From an uncultured Steroidobacter sp. (lineage in GTDB: Bacteria; Pseudomonadota; Gammaproteobacteria; Steroidobacterales; Steroidobacteraceae): DNA of 64,000 nucleotides. Positions 51,268 to 59,466 of this stretch are shown piece by piece (position 1 is the stretch's first letter; each line of letters begins with the position of its first letter). Below the pieces are notes generated by a model. That model had not been told where the DNA came from. It did not search any database and saw only the letters and a program-made list of their open reading frames with translations. The DNA is taken from contig CALMII010000012.1 in assembly GCA_937864115.1 (NCBI GenBank), positions 1-64,000 of the forward strand. Reading direction: 5' to 3'. The translations under genes were made by a program, and so were the position numbers.

Positions 51268-52212
51268 ATGAACTGCGGGGCCATCGCCATTTCATCCATC
51301 GCGCTGCTCGCCGCCGCCGTACACGCGGCCGACGTCGTGCCGCCGCCTTCGGCGCAGGTGACCGTCGTCGCCGAACGGCCCGGTCCGCGACTGTGGCGGG
51401 TGTCGAGCGAACACGGCACGTTGTGGATCCTCGGGACGCAGACGCCTCTGCCGCAGCACATGAAGTGGCGCTCGGCCGAAGTCGAAGCGGCCATCGCGGC
51501 TTCGGACGAAGTGCTGGGGGCCTACTCGGTATCGCTGCGCACCACGGGCCTGCAGCCGATCGAGCCGCAGTCGCTGCGGCGTGCATTGCCGAAGAAGGTC
51601 TATCGACGCTGGATAGCGATGCGCGACCGATACATCGATCCGCGCCTGGATACCGAGCAGCTGCTGCCCGCTGCGGCGGCGCTGTTCCTGCAGGCGGGCG
51701 CATACGAGCACGCGGGGCTGACATCGACTGACGATGTCTGGCGCTCGATCCACGGACTCGCGCGTCTGTACGGCGTGCCGGTGCGACGGCAGCAGTTCGA
51801 AGTCGAGCGCGAATCGCACGAGAAGATCAGTCAGCGCGAATCGCGCGAAGCCGGAGTGCGTTTTCTGGTGCAGACCATGGATCGCCTCGAAGCCGATCTG
51901 GCGATGTCGAGCCGACGGGCGAATGCCTGGGCCGATGGCGATCTGGCAACGCTCATGCAGCTGGCGCCGAGCGATGAGTCCTATGCTGCCGCGTTCGCGC
52001 GCAGCTGGCCCTTTCTCTCGGACGAGGAAGTGGCGCGCATCATCCGCAACGAAGACACCCGCCTGGCCGCCAACTTCGAGCGTGCCCTGAATCGCAACCG
52101 CACGACGTTCGCGGCGTTGCCGATCTACCTGCTGACCAAGCGCGGCGGCGCGCTGTCGATTCTGGCGGCGGCCGGGTATCGGGTCGAGCGGCCGGAGGAT
52201 CGAGAGGGGTAG
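51268..52212 (+). CDS. TraB/GumN-family secreted protein
   Basis: A 314-residue TraB/GumN-type (Tiki/PrgY-related) protein, an erythromycin-esterase-like fold sometimes proposed to be a metalloprotease; bacterial function unknown. A signal peptide (CGAIAISSIALLAAAVHA-ADV) predicts the periplasm. Family segments: LWRVSSEHGTLWILGTQTPL with the GT/H N-terminal motif, the middle RAANARAW-like SSRRANAWADGD and the C-terminal RNRTTFAALPIYLLTKRGGALSIL. The ATG at 51268 gives the compact signal peptide; an upstream TTG at 51244 is possible. Divergent from the DUF2061 gene across a Fur-box-like site. Confidence 0.88.
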   Translation: MNCGAIAISSIALLAAAVHAADVVPPPSAQVTVVAERPGPRLWRVSSEHGTLWILGTQTPLPQHMKWRSAEVEAAIAASDEVLGAYSVSLRTTGLQPIEPQSLRRALPKKVYRRWIAMRDRYIDPRLDTEQLLPAAAALFLQAGAYEHAGLTSTDDVWRSIHGLARLYGVPVRRQQFEVERESHEKISQRESREAGVRFLVQTMDRLEADLAMSSRRANAWADGDLATLMQLAPSDESYAAAFARSWPFLSDEEVARIIRNEDTRLAANFERALNRNRTTFAALPIYLLTKRGGALSILAAAGYRVERPEDREG

Positions 52213-52223
52213 AATCGCAGCCC

Positions 52224-52547
52224 ATGAGAACCCTCGTCGTCTGTCTGCTCGCGCTCGGCCTGTGGCTCAACTGGGACCGCATCGACCGTTTCTTCGACGG
52301 CGAACCGGCAGTCACCGGCAGCGGCGATGTCATCCTGTATGCGACGTCCTGGTGCGGCTACTGTCGCAAGACCCGGGAGCTGTTCGATGAGCAGGGCGTG
52401 GCGTACGTCGAGTACGACATCGAGAAATCGGACGAAGGCCGCGCCCGCTACGATGAACTCGGCGGCAATGGCGTTCCGGTGATCGACGTGCGCGGCACGA
52501 TCATCCACGGCTACGACGAAGACGGGATTCTCGCCGCGCTGCATTGA
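52224..52547 (+). CDS. Membrane-anchored glutaredoxin-like protein
   Basis: A 107-residue glutaredoxin-fold protein with an N-terminal membrane anchor or signal (TLVVCLLALGLWLNW) and the redox motif CGYC in VILYATSWCGYCRKTRELF. The C-terminal GGNGVPVIDVRGTIIHGYDED carries the TVP-type cis-Pro loop. It would reduce or shuffle disulphides on the periplasmic face, if the anchor directs it outward. It starts 11 bases after the TraB-like gene and precedes the OmpA/metallopeptidase gene, so it may be part of an envelope-related transcript. Confidence 0.88.
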   Translation: MRTLVVCLLALGLWLNWDRIDRFFDGEPAVTGSGDVILYATSWCGYCRKTRELFDEQGVAYVEYDIEKSDEGRARYDELGGNGVPVIDVRGTIIHGYDEDGILAALH

Positions 52548-52616
52548 GTCCGTGCTGCACGCTGCGTTCCGCCTGCCCGACAGGGAACGCGCCGCGTCCC
52601 GGCGGCATTTCGCATC

Positions 52617-54833
52617 ATGAGATTTCGCAACGTCGTTTCCGTCGTCAGCAGCGCCGCCGTCCTCGCGGTCCTGTGCTTCTTTCTCTGGGCCTGGTTCGGT
52701 CCGCAGCCGGCCTGTGCCGATCCCGCCTGCGCGCGACAGCGCTTCGCCCTGGATCTGGAGCTGGACCGCTTCGAGCGCGTCGAACCCATGGAATTGCAGG
52801 TAGCCACGCCCGATGGCGAGGTGTCGGTCGCCTCGGTGATCGGGTCGGGTGGCATCGACGTGCGCGTGCGTCCGCAGGCGCGCGATCTGCCGCTGGCGGC
52901 CAATGAAAAACTGGATCGCGCCGACCTCTATGCCTACGCGCAGGAGTGGCGCACGCGCACGCCGCAAGCCGGTGCCGACGCGCATCTGTATGCGATGCTG
53001 GCGCCCGCGATCGTGTCGGACAGCGGCGAAGCATTGTTCGGCCTCATGTTCGATGCGGCGGATCGAACGGGTTTCGCCGTGGCGCCCGCGGAGATCATGC
53101 GACGGTTCAGCGAACACGAGCCCGACGCCGTGTCGCTGCTGCAGCTGCGCACCTTCATCCATGAAATGCTGCACGCTCTGAATCGCCGGCACGGCCAGGC
53201 CGTGCAGATGCCGGACGAGCGGCTGACCATCGAGGCACCGACGCGCTGCATCTCCGACCACACCAATCGCCAGCACTGGACCCTGCGCGAGCAGCCGTTG
53301 ATGTCGCTCAGTCCATCGACGATCGAGTTCTTCCAGAGCGCTCCGGCATCGCGTGTGCTGCCCGGCCCCGGCAATTCACCGTTTCTGGTCGGTTCGCCGT
53401 CGACCTGCGGCGATGTGCGCGCCGCCATCGTGGTGCCGCCGCAGACGCCGCGATGGCGTCTGGCGATGCTTCGTTTCCGCGGACTGCTGGGCTTTCCGCA
53501 GGCGCAGGCTGCGGAGACCGACGAGGAAGCGGAAGCGGCAGATGAAATTGCGCCGCCCGATGTCAGCGTCACGCTGCAGGCCATGACGGCGCCGTATCCG
53601 CTCGGGTATCCGGTCGCGATCCGCGTCATCGCCATCAATCGCGGCGAGCGGACGCTGCCGCTCGTCGGGCGACTGACGCCGGGCTATGGCCTGCTGACGA
53701 TCGAAGTGCGCCGCGCCGACGGCGGCGACTGGAACACGATCGAACCGATCGCCTGGTTCGATCCGATCGACGATGCGCAGGCGATGCTGGCGCCCGGCGA
53801 ACGAACGGAACAGACCGTGCCGATCTTCTTCGACAAGGACGCCTGGACGTTCCCGGTCGCCGGCGAGTACGAAGTGCGTGCGCGATTGAATCTCGGCGAG
53901 GACGTTGCCGCCGTCGTCGCCGAGCCGGTGATCGTGCGCGTGACGGCGCCGGACACCGACATCGACGTCGAGGCGCTGCGTCTCATCAGCGATGCCGAGG
54001 GGCATCTGCGCAACGACATCGGACGACTGCTGCTGATGCAGGGGCGCGTGCCCGATCTCCAGGGCGACGACGTGATCGGAAAACTCACCGAGCACTACGC
54101 CGAGACGGCGCTCGGCGTGGCGGTGCAGCTCACGCAGGCTTCCCGACTGCTGCGCCGGCCGATCGATCCGAAGACAGGCCAGCGGCCGCGACCCGATCTG
54201 GCGGCGGCTCGCGAACTGCTGGCCGACAGCTGTTCCGACAGCGGCGTCGCGGCGCTGCGCGGCCAGCTGCTCGATTTTCACGAGGACACCACCGGAGCGC
54301 AGGCGGCGCCGGCGATGGAAGAGCCGACCGAAGCGGCCTGGGACGGTGCGGTGCCCAGGGGCAGCCCCGCGGTCGCGACGTATTCCGATCCCGCGCTGCG
54401 TGCGGCGGCGAGGATCTTCCGTTTCTGCGCCGGTGATACCGAACTGCACGGCCGTGCCGCCGGCGAGGCGACCCAGTTCGCGCGCCGCCTGCGGCAACTG
54501 CAACCGGAGCGCGTCGTGGTCGTCGGTCATTCCGATCGCGCCGGCACCTGCCGTTCCAATGACGTCATGGCCATGCGTCGTGCCGAATCGCTGCGGGACG
54601 TGCTGGTGCGCGCCGGTTTCGAGCGCCGGCAGATCGAGATCGTGAGTCTCGGCAAGCGTCGGCCCGAGGATTTCTCTTCATCGGCCCAGGCCGATGCGCT
54701 CAACCGCCGGGTCGAGATCCTCGTGCCGACCGCACTGGCGGACGAACTGGACGAGGCGATGCCGGCGAACGATCGCCTGCCGGATTGCCCCGCCGGGAAT
54801 CCGCTCGACCTTCCGGACAAGGCATCTCCTTAA
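52617..54833 (+). CDS. Exported metzincin-like / OmpA-domain fusion protein
   Basis: A 738-residue protein with an N-terminal hydrophobic segment (VVSSAAVLAVLCFFLWAWF). At 182-192 it has HEMLHALNRRH, the HExxHxxxxxH spacing of metzincins, though Asn replaces the usual Gly and the remainder of the zinc fold is unrecognised. A middle region (about 330-450) has an immunoglobulin-like feel (VAIRVIAINRGERTLPL), then a C-terminal OmpA-like peptidoglycan-binding domain (about 600-715: VVVVGHSDRAGT, NDVMAMRRAESLRDVL, ADALNRRVEIL). It would sit in the envelope and bind peptidoglycan. The pairing is unusual, and protease activity is only inferred. Follows glutaredoxin by 69 bases. Confidence 0.8.
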   Translation: MRFRNVVSVVSSAAVLAVLCFFLWAWFGPQPACADPACARQRFALDLELDRFERVEPMELQVATPDGEVSVASVIGSGGIDVRVRPQARDLPLAANEKLDRADLYAYAQEWRTRTPQAGADAHLYAMLAPAIVSDSGEALFGLMFDAADRTGFAVAPAEIMRRFSEHEPDAVSLLQLRTFIHEMLHALNRRHGQAVQMPDERLTIEAPTRCISDHTNRQHWTLREQPLMSLSPSTIEFFQSAPASRVLPGPGNSPFLVGSPSTCGDVRAAIVVPPQTPRWRLAMLRFRGLLGFPQAQAAETDEEAEAADEIAPPDVSVTLQAMTAPYPLGYPVAIRVIAINRGERTLPLVGRLTPGYGLLTIEVRRADGGDWNTIEPIAWFDPIDDAQAMLAPGERTEQTVPIFFDKDAWTFPVAGEYEVRARLNLGEDVAAVVAEPVIVRVTAPDTDIDVEALRLISDAEGHLRNDIGRLLLMQGRVPDLQGDDVIGKLTEHYAETALGVAVQLTQASRLLRRPIDPKTGQRPRPDLAAARELLADSCSDSGVAALRGQLLDFHEDTTGAQAAPAMEEPTEAAWDGAVPRGSPAVATYSDPALRAAARIFRFCAGDTELHGRAAGEATQFARRLRQLQPERVVVVGHSDRAGTCRSNDVMAMRRAESLRDVLVRAGFERRQIEIVSLGKRRPEDFSSSAQADALNRRVEILVPTALADELDEAMPANDRLPDCPAGNPLDLPDKASP

Positions 54834-54921
54834 AGCCGGAAATTCGTGATCTGTCGCACGACCCGCGCCCGCCGGCGCAGGCAATCTCGGTCGCGTCGAT
54901 CGTTCCCGCGCGAATCCTTCC

Positions 54922-55290
54922 ATGCCCATCGAACTGCCATCCCTGATCGCTTTCTGCGGCGGCGCCGTGCTCGCCATGATCCTGTCCGGAAAACTGACCG
55001 TCCGCGGACTGCTCACGGCGCAGCAGATCGTCCGGGAAGGGCGGGTGGCCGAAGGGCGCATCGTCCGTGTGTGGCGGCCGCCGGTGGCCGGCGCCTTCCC
55101 GCGCATCTATTTCGAATACCAGCCGGAAGGAGCGGCGGCGCTGGTGCGCTGCTGTCACACCGACCGCCGCGTCCTCGACGGCGACATGCCTTCGCTGCCC
55201 GCGGTCGGAACGCAGGTCACGGTCCGCTATTTGCCGAAAAATCCACGTCGCGCCGTCATCGCGAAACTGGTTTCACGCTTTACGCATTGA
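54922..55290 (+). CDS. Small DUF3592-like membrane protein
   Basis: A 122-residue protein with one N-terminal membrane segment (LPSLIAFCGGAVLAMILSG) and a beta-rich domain reading EGRIVRVWRPP, RIYFEYQPEG, RVLDGDMPSLPAVGTQVTVRYLP and RRAVIAK, the pattern of DUF3592-type domains. Function unknown. Starts 88 bases after the OmpA-domain gene on the same strand. Confidence 0.8.
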   Translation: MPIELPSLIAFCGGAVLAMILSGKLTVRGLLTAQQIVREGRVAEGRIVRVWRPPVAGAFPRIYFEYQPEGAAALVRCCHTDRRVLDGDMPSLPAVGTQVTVRYLPKNPRRAVIAKLVSRFTH

Positions 55291-55372
55291 CGGGTCAACC
55301 GACCCGCACCCAAGCTGCCCCGGTCACTTTTTCCGGTGATCGACTCCATCCATAAAACAGGAGAAGCGGCTC

Positions 55373-55639
55373 ATGGGCATCATCGTCTGGTTGATCGTCG
55401 GCGGCGTGGTGGGCTGGCTCGCCAGCATCATCATGCGCACCGACGCGCAGCAGGGCATCCTGCTGAACGTCATCGTGGGGATCGTCGGCGCGCTGCTGGC
55501 CGGCTTCATCATTTCGCCCATGCTGGGCATCGGCACCATCAACAAAGGCGTCAGCGTCGGCACGTTCCTGGTGTCGCTCGGCGGCGCGATCATCCTGCTC
55601 GCCATCGTCAATCTCTTCCGCAGAGGTTCGGTGCGTTGA
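55373..55639 (+). CDS. GlsB/YeaQ/YmgE-family stress membrane protein
   Basis: An 88-residue inner-membrane protein of the transglycosylase-associated (GlsB/YeaQ/YmgE) family with three membrane spans: GIIVWLIVGGVVGWLASIIM, GILLNVIVGIVGALLAGFI and GTFLVSLGGAIILLAIVNLF. The motif GWLASIIMRTD...G is conserved. These proteins are linked to stress responses; mechanism unknown. The ribosome site is AGGAGAAGCGG. Confidence 0.92.
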   Translation: MGIIVWLIVGGVVGWLASIIMRTDAQQGILLNVIVGIVGALLAGFIISPMLGIGTINKGVSVGTFLVSLGGAIILLAIVNLFRRGSVR

Positions 55640-55747
55640 GCTGCCGGGGAGGGCGGGCGTGTGCCTGCCCTCCGTTCCAAGACCTGTCTGTGTGGCCGGT
55701 TCAGTCGATGTCCTGAAACCTGCTCGGCAGCGCTTCGCCGTTGCGTG

Positions 55748-56152
55748 TCATGCCGCCGGCCACTGAAAGCACAGTTCATAACCGTCCGGATCGCGGACGT
55801 ACAGCTGTTTCATGCCGTAGGACGCGACCTGTGGTTCCTTCACGTCTACCGCGTGAGCGCGCAGATGGCGATAAGCCGCGTCAACGTCGGGACAGCCAAA
55901 GTACAGGACCGTGTCGCTGTGCGCCTTGGTCCGGGCCGACTCCGGCTGGCCTGGACGATGCTCTTGCTCATAAGCGGTATTGAGCATCACTTCCGCATCG
56001 TTGAGTCGCAACAGGCCCCAGTCGAACCGATCTCCGTCACGCTGCGAGGTCTGGACAATCTCGAAGCCAAGCACATCGCGGTAGAAGCGGAGCGATGTCG
56101 GCATGTCGAAGACCTGAAGCAGCGGGCAGACTCCTCGAACCTCGATGCTCAT
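55748..56152 (-). CDS. VOC-family (glyoxalase/bleomycin-resistance) protein
   Basis: A 134-residue vicinal-oxygen-chelate protein: LLQVFDMPTSLRFYRDVLGF at the start and VRDPDGYELCFQW at the end, the usual paired beta-alpha-beta modules with potential metal ligands. The ATG at 56152 has GAGGAGAAAAACG before it; the longer frame is antisense-flanked and unconserved. First of five short minus-strand genes forming a VOC/GNAT islet. Substrate unknown. Confidence 0.9.
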   Translation of the reverse strand: MSIEVRGVCPLLQVFDMPTSLRFYRDVLGFEIVQTSQRDGDRFDWGLLRLNDAEVMLNTAYEQEHRPGQPESARTKAHSDTVLYFGCPDVDAAYRHLRAHAVDVKEPQVASYGMKQLYVRDPDGYELCFQWPAA

Positions 56153-56186
56153 GCGTTTTTCTCCTCTGCGGCAGCACGCCGGTGCT

Positions 56187-56693
56187 TCAAGCGCGCGTTG
56201 GGCTGAACGTGCTACCTGCAAGCATTGGTGGGGCGATAAGTGGCTTTTTCATTGCATACCGCCGAAATGCAACGCCGTGTACTTGGACACACTGCTCTTC
56301 AGTGACCTGGAAGCCACGGTGCTCAAAGAAGGGACGCGCGACAAGACTCGCTTCTGTGGAGAGCGCCGACGTGCCGTCACGAAGCAGCTTTTCCTCAACC
56401 TCGCCGCACAATGCCGAGGCAATCCCACGACGCGAATACACGGAGGACGTATAGAGCAGATCTATGTGTCCGTTCTGCTCATACGAGATGAAGCCTGCGA
56501 TTTTCCCATCTACTTCAGCGACCAGCGTTTTCAGATGAGCCAGCCGCCGCGTCCAGCTGTTCAGATCGGGTGGGCAAGGTGCCCATGCGGCGCGCTGACT
56601 TGCATCGTAGTGGCTGCCAGCGAGACGGTGGACCGAATCCGTGAACAACAGTGCCACGGCTTCGACATCCGATTCACGGTAAGGCCTGATCAT
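56187..56693 (-). CDS. GNAT-family N-acetyltransferase
   Basis: A 168-residue GNAT acetyltransferase: MIRPYRESDVEAVALLFTDS start, substrate strand LVAEVDGKIAGFISY, the SSVYSRRGIASALCGEVEE acetyl-CoA loop and ARPFFEHRGFQVTEEQCV end. The start ATG at 56693 is chosen by this family start. The last codons (SPTRA and stop) overlap GCCCAAC, a possible attC half site. The stop is 34 bases upstream of the next VOC gene start. Confidence 0.88.
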   Translation of the reverse strand: MIRPYRESDVEAVALLFTDSVHRLAGSHYDASQRAAWAPCPPDLNSWTRRLAHLKTLVAEVDGKIAGFISYEQNGHIDLLYTSSVYSRRGIASALCGEVEEKLLRDGTSALSTEASLVARPFFEHRGFQVTEEQCVQVHGVAFRRYAMKKPLIAPPMLAGSTFSPTRA

Positions 56694-56715
56694 CGCGTCC
56701 TCTCGCGCCCGGCGC

Positions 56716-56756
56716 ATTGCTCACGCGAGCGCGTTTCGCGCGCCGCGTGCAGCAAT
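56716..56756. repeat. 41-bp hairpin just after a VOC gene
   Basis: ATTGCT...AGCAAT arms with inner CACGCG/CGCGTG and GCGCG/CGCGC pairs form an almost continuous 41-base hairpin starting at the stop codon of the 56757-57125 gene. No T run follows, so it is not a classic rho-independent terminator; mRNA stabiliser or cassette recombination site are possible. Confidence 0.6.
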
Positions 56757-57125
56757 TCACTGGGCCGGTTCCTGAACGAGCTGAAGACCATTGCCTGACG
56801 GATCTTTGAATGTTGCAAGCCAGCCGCCCCAGTACTGCTGTTCCGGAGCACCGCTGAATTTCACGCCGACAGCGCAAAGTTGGCGATGCGTGGATTGAAT
56901 GTCCTCCACCGGAAACGAGAGCCCGGTGAAGCGACCTACCAGTTCCTGGCCTTCCTTGTCTTCGTTACCAACCGCCTCGACGATGAGTTTTGCGGCGCCG
57001 GTGTCAAACATGCAGAAGCCATGCTCTTCGTCCGCAGCTTCGACCGTCAGGCCCAGGCATTGGGAGTAGAACGCCTTTGCCTCGGCAAAGTCCCGAACGA
57101 ACACGCGAGCAGCTCCAAGATTCAT
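56757..57125 (-). CDS. VOC-family protein
   Basis: A 122-residue VOC protein: MNLGAARVFVRDFAEAKAFY start with CLGLTV, GLSFPVEDIQSTHRQLCAVG and the terminal FKDPSGNGLQLVQEP, with Glu/His ligand candidates. Its third-position codon use is visibly less GC-biased than in the flanking operons. Follows the 57149-57565 acetyltransferase by 23 bases. Confidence 0.88.
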   Translation of the reverse strand: MNLGAARVFVRDFAEAKAFYSQCLGLTVEAADEEHGFCMFDTGAAKLIVEAVGNEDKEGQELVGRFTGLSFPVEDIQSTHRQLCAVGVKFSGAPEQQYWGGWLATFKDPSGNGLQLVQEPAQ

Positions 57126-57148
57126 ACGAACGACCTCTGCTTCTCTGA

Positions 57149-57565
57149 TTAGGGCTTAGCCCACTCAAAACGCCGCTCTCCGGATGCCACGATGCCGCAG
57201 TCCTGCCATCCTCGCGCGCGATAGAACGCCTCTGCTCGGGTATTCAGATTGGTAGACAGCCAGATTGGTTGCTGCGCATGCTGCTCCAGCCATGCCACCA
57301 ACACACCGTGTAGAGCCGAGCCGTAACCGCGCCCCTCGTATGACGGATCCACGAAGAGCGCCCAAACGTTACCGGTGCTCAGGCCGAAGGCAAAACCGAC
57401 GACTCTTGAGTCTGACTCAACCACCCAGCCGCAGCCATTGGCCAAAGCCTTTTCATAGTGGACTGGTGTAATGAGATCAGGTGAGGGCAGCGTGTTCTCG
57501 CGCACGGACAGGCGAATGCGGTGCATCGCCGGAATGTCCTCTACGGTCGCTTCTCGAATTTGCAT
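57149..57565 (-). CDS. GNAT-family N-acetyltransferase
   Basis: A 138-residue acetyltransferase: MQIREATVEDIPAMHRIRLS start, GWVVESDSRVVGFAFGL, FVDPSYEGRGYGSALHGVLV (acetyl-CoA loop) and LNTRAEAFYRARGWQDCG. Acceptor unknown. Part of the VOC/GNAT islet; preceded by the 59-base gap containing a small hairpin with GTCCAAC. Confidence 0.9.
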   Translation of the reverse strand: MQIREATVEDIPAMHRIRLSVRENTLPSPDLITPVHYEKALANGCGWVVESDSRVVGFAFGLSTGNVWALFVDPSYEGRGYGSALHGVLVAWLEQHAQQPIWLSTNLNTRAEAFYRARGWQDCGIVASGERRFEWAKP

Positions 57566-57624
57566 TCCGGGTCCTGACGCCCACGCTGTGCCGCGAGCGT
57601 GTTGTTGGACGCTACATTGCGTTG

Positions 57625-57999
57625 CTAGCTGACCGTTGGTTCGCCGAAAGCGAGCCGGTTGCCGTCTGGGTCGACGACCTCGAAATCCCGCATTCCATAC
57701 GGCCGATCTTCCGGTTTGCTTACGCCGAGATCTCTTCCCTTCAATTCTGAAAAGTATGCATCGACGCCGCTGAGCTGAACGTACGCCATCGCCGTTCCGT
57801 GTCGCCCCTCGGGCGCCGAAATCAAATCGAGGCTAATGGAATCGCGGCATACGTTTCCGTGCGTGACCGGATTGCCCCATTTCCATCCCACCTGAAACCC
57901 AAGTTGGTCCACGTAGAATGCCAGGGCCTTTTCTACATTCGCGACCGGCAGACGAGGTGTCACCGCCTCGAACTGGGGTTTGATATCGCTGGTGTTCAT
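57625..57999 (-). CDS. VOC-family protein (bleomycin-resistance-like)
   Basis: A 124-residue VOC protein: VTPRLPVANVEKALAFYVDQLGF, DSISLDLISAPEGRHGTAMAYV and the terminal FEVVDPDGNRLAFGEP. The ATG at 57999 has an ideal GGAGG site nine bases upstream. Its promoter region shares an imperfect 40-base repeat with that of the rhomboid gene. Whether it binds a drug or a metabolite is unknown. Confidence 0.9.
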   Translation of the reverse strand: MNTSDIKPQFEAVTPRLPVANVEKALAFYVDQLGFQVGWKWGNPVTHGNVCRDSISLDLISAPEGRHGTAMAYVQLSGVDAYFSELKGRDLGVSKPEDRPYGMRDFEVVDPDGNRLAFGEPTVS

Positions 58000-58052
58000 G
58001 GCAATCAACCTCCTTACTCTCTATCTCCCAACTTATACATCGACCGCGGCGA

Positions 58053-58095
58053 CCTGCGGCCTGTCTCAAGGTAATTGCGCGATGTTGGTCGGTCA
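58053..58095. repeat. ~43-bp imperfect direct repeat, copy 1
   Basis: CCTGCGGCCTGTCTCAAGGT, AATTGCGCGATGTTGGTCGG and three more bases. About four fifths of positions match 59383-59425. It is 54 bases upstream of the VOC gene start on the minus strand. Both copies precede minus-strand genes, and they bracket the lipoprotein and rhomboid genes. Confidence 0.6.
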
Positions 58096-58128
58096 ACGAT
58101 GCTATCCGAATATTGACGAGGGAAGGCA

Positions 58129-58605
58129 ATGCGCAATCGCGGCTGGTTTCCAACTGCCTATGGTCTTTGCGTCCTGGCGCTGTGTTCTTGCGCGCGCCAG
58201 CAGGAGCCGCCCCGCCCGGACAAGGAATTGCTGGCGTTTTCGAATGCCGGTCAGCAAGGCGGATTCTATCTATATCGCCGAGGACCAATGGGATCTGACT
58301 ACATCACTCTTGAGATCGGTAGCGGCGGCGAAAGGGCGACGGTATCGTCGATATCGACGTGTGCCTTCGTCGCCGTGCGCCTTGTCGGTGGGCAGCTCGA
58401 AGCGAACTTCTACAACTCGTCCTATTTCATTCCCGGCAGCATCGACAGGCTGGCAAGCCTGGCAGCAGTCACTCCGGATATGAGTATTCGGAGCACGGTC
58501 AAGGTTCCGACAGCGGAGGAGATTGCCCAGTTGCGCCAGAACGGTTTCACTGTGCTTGACTGCAAGTCGGCGGCGAATCTGGACCGTACTCTTGCGGATT
58601 CGTGA
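58129..58605 (+). CDS. Putative lipoprotein of unknown function
   Basis: A 158-residue protein with a signal peptide ending in LALCSC, a possible lipobox, then a Pro-rich linker (RQQEPPRPDKE). The mature part is beta-rich with GGFYLYRRGPMG, CAFVAVRLVGGQLEANFYNSSYF and a final CKSAANLDRTLADS; three Cys remain. I recognise no family. It is the only plus-strand gene of this islet. Confidence 0.7.
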   Translation: MRNRGWFPTAYGLCVLALCSCARQQEPPRPDKELLAFSNAGQQGGFYLYRRGPMGSDYITLEIGSGGERATVSSISTCAFVAVRLVGGQLEANFYNSSYFIPGSIDRLASLAAVTPDMSIRSTVKVPTAEEIAQLRQNGFTVLDCKSAANLDRTLADS

Positions 58606-58728
58606 CGATTTCGCCGCCAGATAAGGCGAAGCGCATCGGTGTAGTCACCAGACGCCCTGTCAGATTCGCAATCGAAGTAATGCGCCCACCGCGATATCCC
58701 AAACCATCAGCACTCGTTCCGTCATCGC

Positions 58729-59376
58729 CTAACGTCGCCCATCAGTCCGTGCGTCTTCGCACGTCGGCTGCATGGGCTTGCTCGGCTCTGAGATTGATTG
58801 CGAACCGCGGAAAAGCAAAAGAGCGGAACCAGCCAGCAGGCCGCCGAGAAATCCGAAGCTGTGTCCTGCTTTGACTTTCTGTGCGACATAAACGTCCAGC
58901 GCAACCTGGATCGCAATGATTGCAAGGACGAGCAGCTTGGGACTACGGGCGGTCTCAATCAGGAGCGCCGCTCCACAAAGCGCCATCAATGCTTGCGATG
59001 CGCCAGAGCTGACGAGATCCGGGTAGGAAACGACGCTTGCAATCTGGCCGATGGAGCCGCCGCAAAAATACACTGCTGCAACGCTCCACCATCCGTACCG
59101 CTTCTCGATGAAGGAGCCGATGACTACTACGCATCCGGCATTGAACAGCATGTGCAGGAAATGCACATGCAAGAACTGGGATGTGACGATTCGCCACCAT
59201 TGTCCATTGGAGAGCAACTCTCCATCCGCGGCCCCCACGGTCATCAACAATTTCGATTTCTGGGCCGCTAGAAGGTGCTGGTCGAGCAGCAGCGCAACGA
59301 CGCACCACACGAGAATGATCGCGACCGCGAGAATCGTCGCGAACGGCGCGATGGGTGACGAGTACGTGTTCTTCAT
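58729..59376 (-). CDS. Rhomboid-family intramembrane serine protease
   Basis: A 215-residue membrane protease. The loop-1 WWRIVTSQFLHVHFLHMLFN motif carries the conserved WR and HxxxN, the catalytic Ser is in SSGASQALMALCG (GASQ for the canonical GxSG/A), and the catalytic His in KAGHSFGFLGGLLAG. Six or so membrane segments. The ATG at 59376 has AGGAAG before it. The end (KPMQPTCEDARTDGRR) overlaps a hairpin CGTGCG-tctt-CGCACG, and the stop TAG is inside GTTAGGC, which resembles the attC R-prime site. Substrate unknown. Confidence 0.88.
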   Translation of the reverse strand: MKNTYSSPIAPFATILAVAIILVWCVVALLLDQHLLAAQKSKLLMTVGAADGELLSNGQWWRIVTSQFLHVHFLHMLFNAGCVVVIGSFIEKRYGWWSVAAVYFCGGSIGQIASVVSYPDLVSSGASQALMALCGAALLIETARSPKLLVLAIIAIQVALDVYVAQKVKAGHSFGFLGGLLAGSALLLFRGSQSISEPSKPMQPTCEDARTDGRR

Positions 59377-59382
59377 GCGCTT

Positions 59383-59425
59383 CCTGCGAGCTGGTCTCAA
59401 GATAGTTGCGAGGTGCTGGTCAGCC
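59383..59425. repeat. ~43-bp imperfect direct repeat, copy 2
   Basis: Second copy of the repeat at 58053-58095 (GGTCTCAAGATAGTTGCGAG core), seven bases upstream of the rhomboid start on the minus strand. Confidence 0.6.
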
Positions 59426-59466
59426 ATGCGCCCTTCCGGCTGATGCTCGAAGAGCACACGGAGGGA

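Noticed and set aside
57566-57624. Complete attC recombination site
   Set aside because: GTCCAAC and a short stem are present, but the opposite end (GTCAGGAC) does not fit GTTRRRY and the span of about 40 bases is too short. Kept only as part of a tentative finding.
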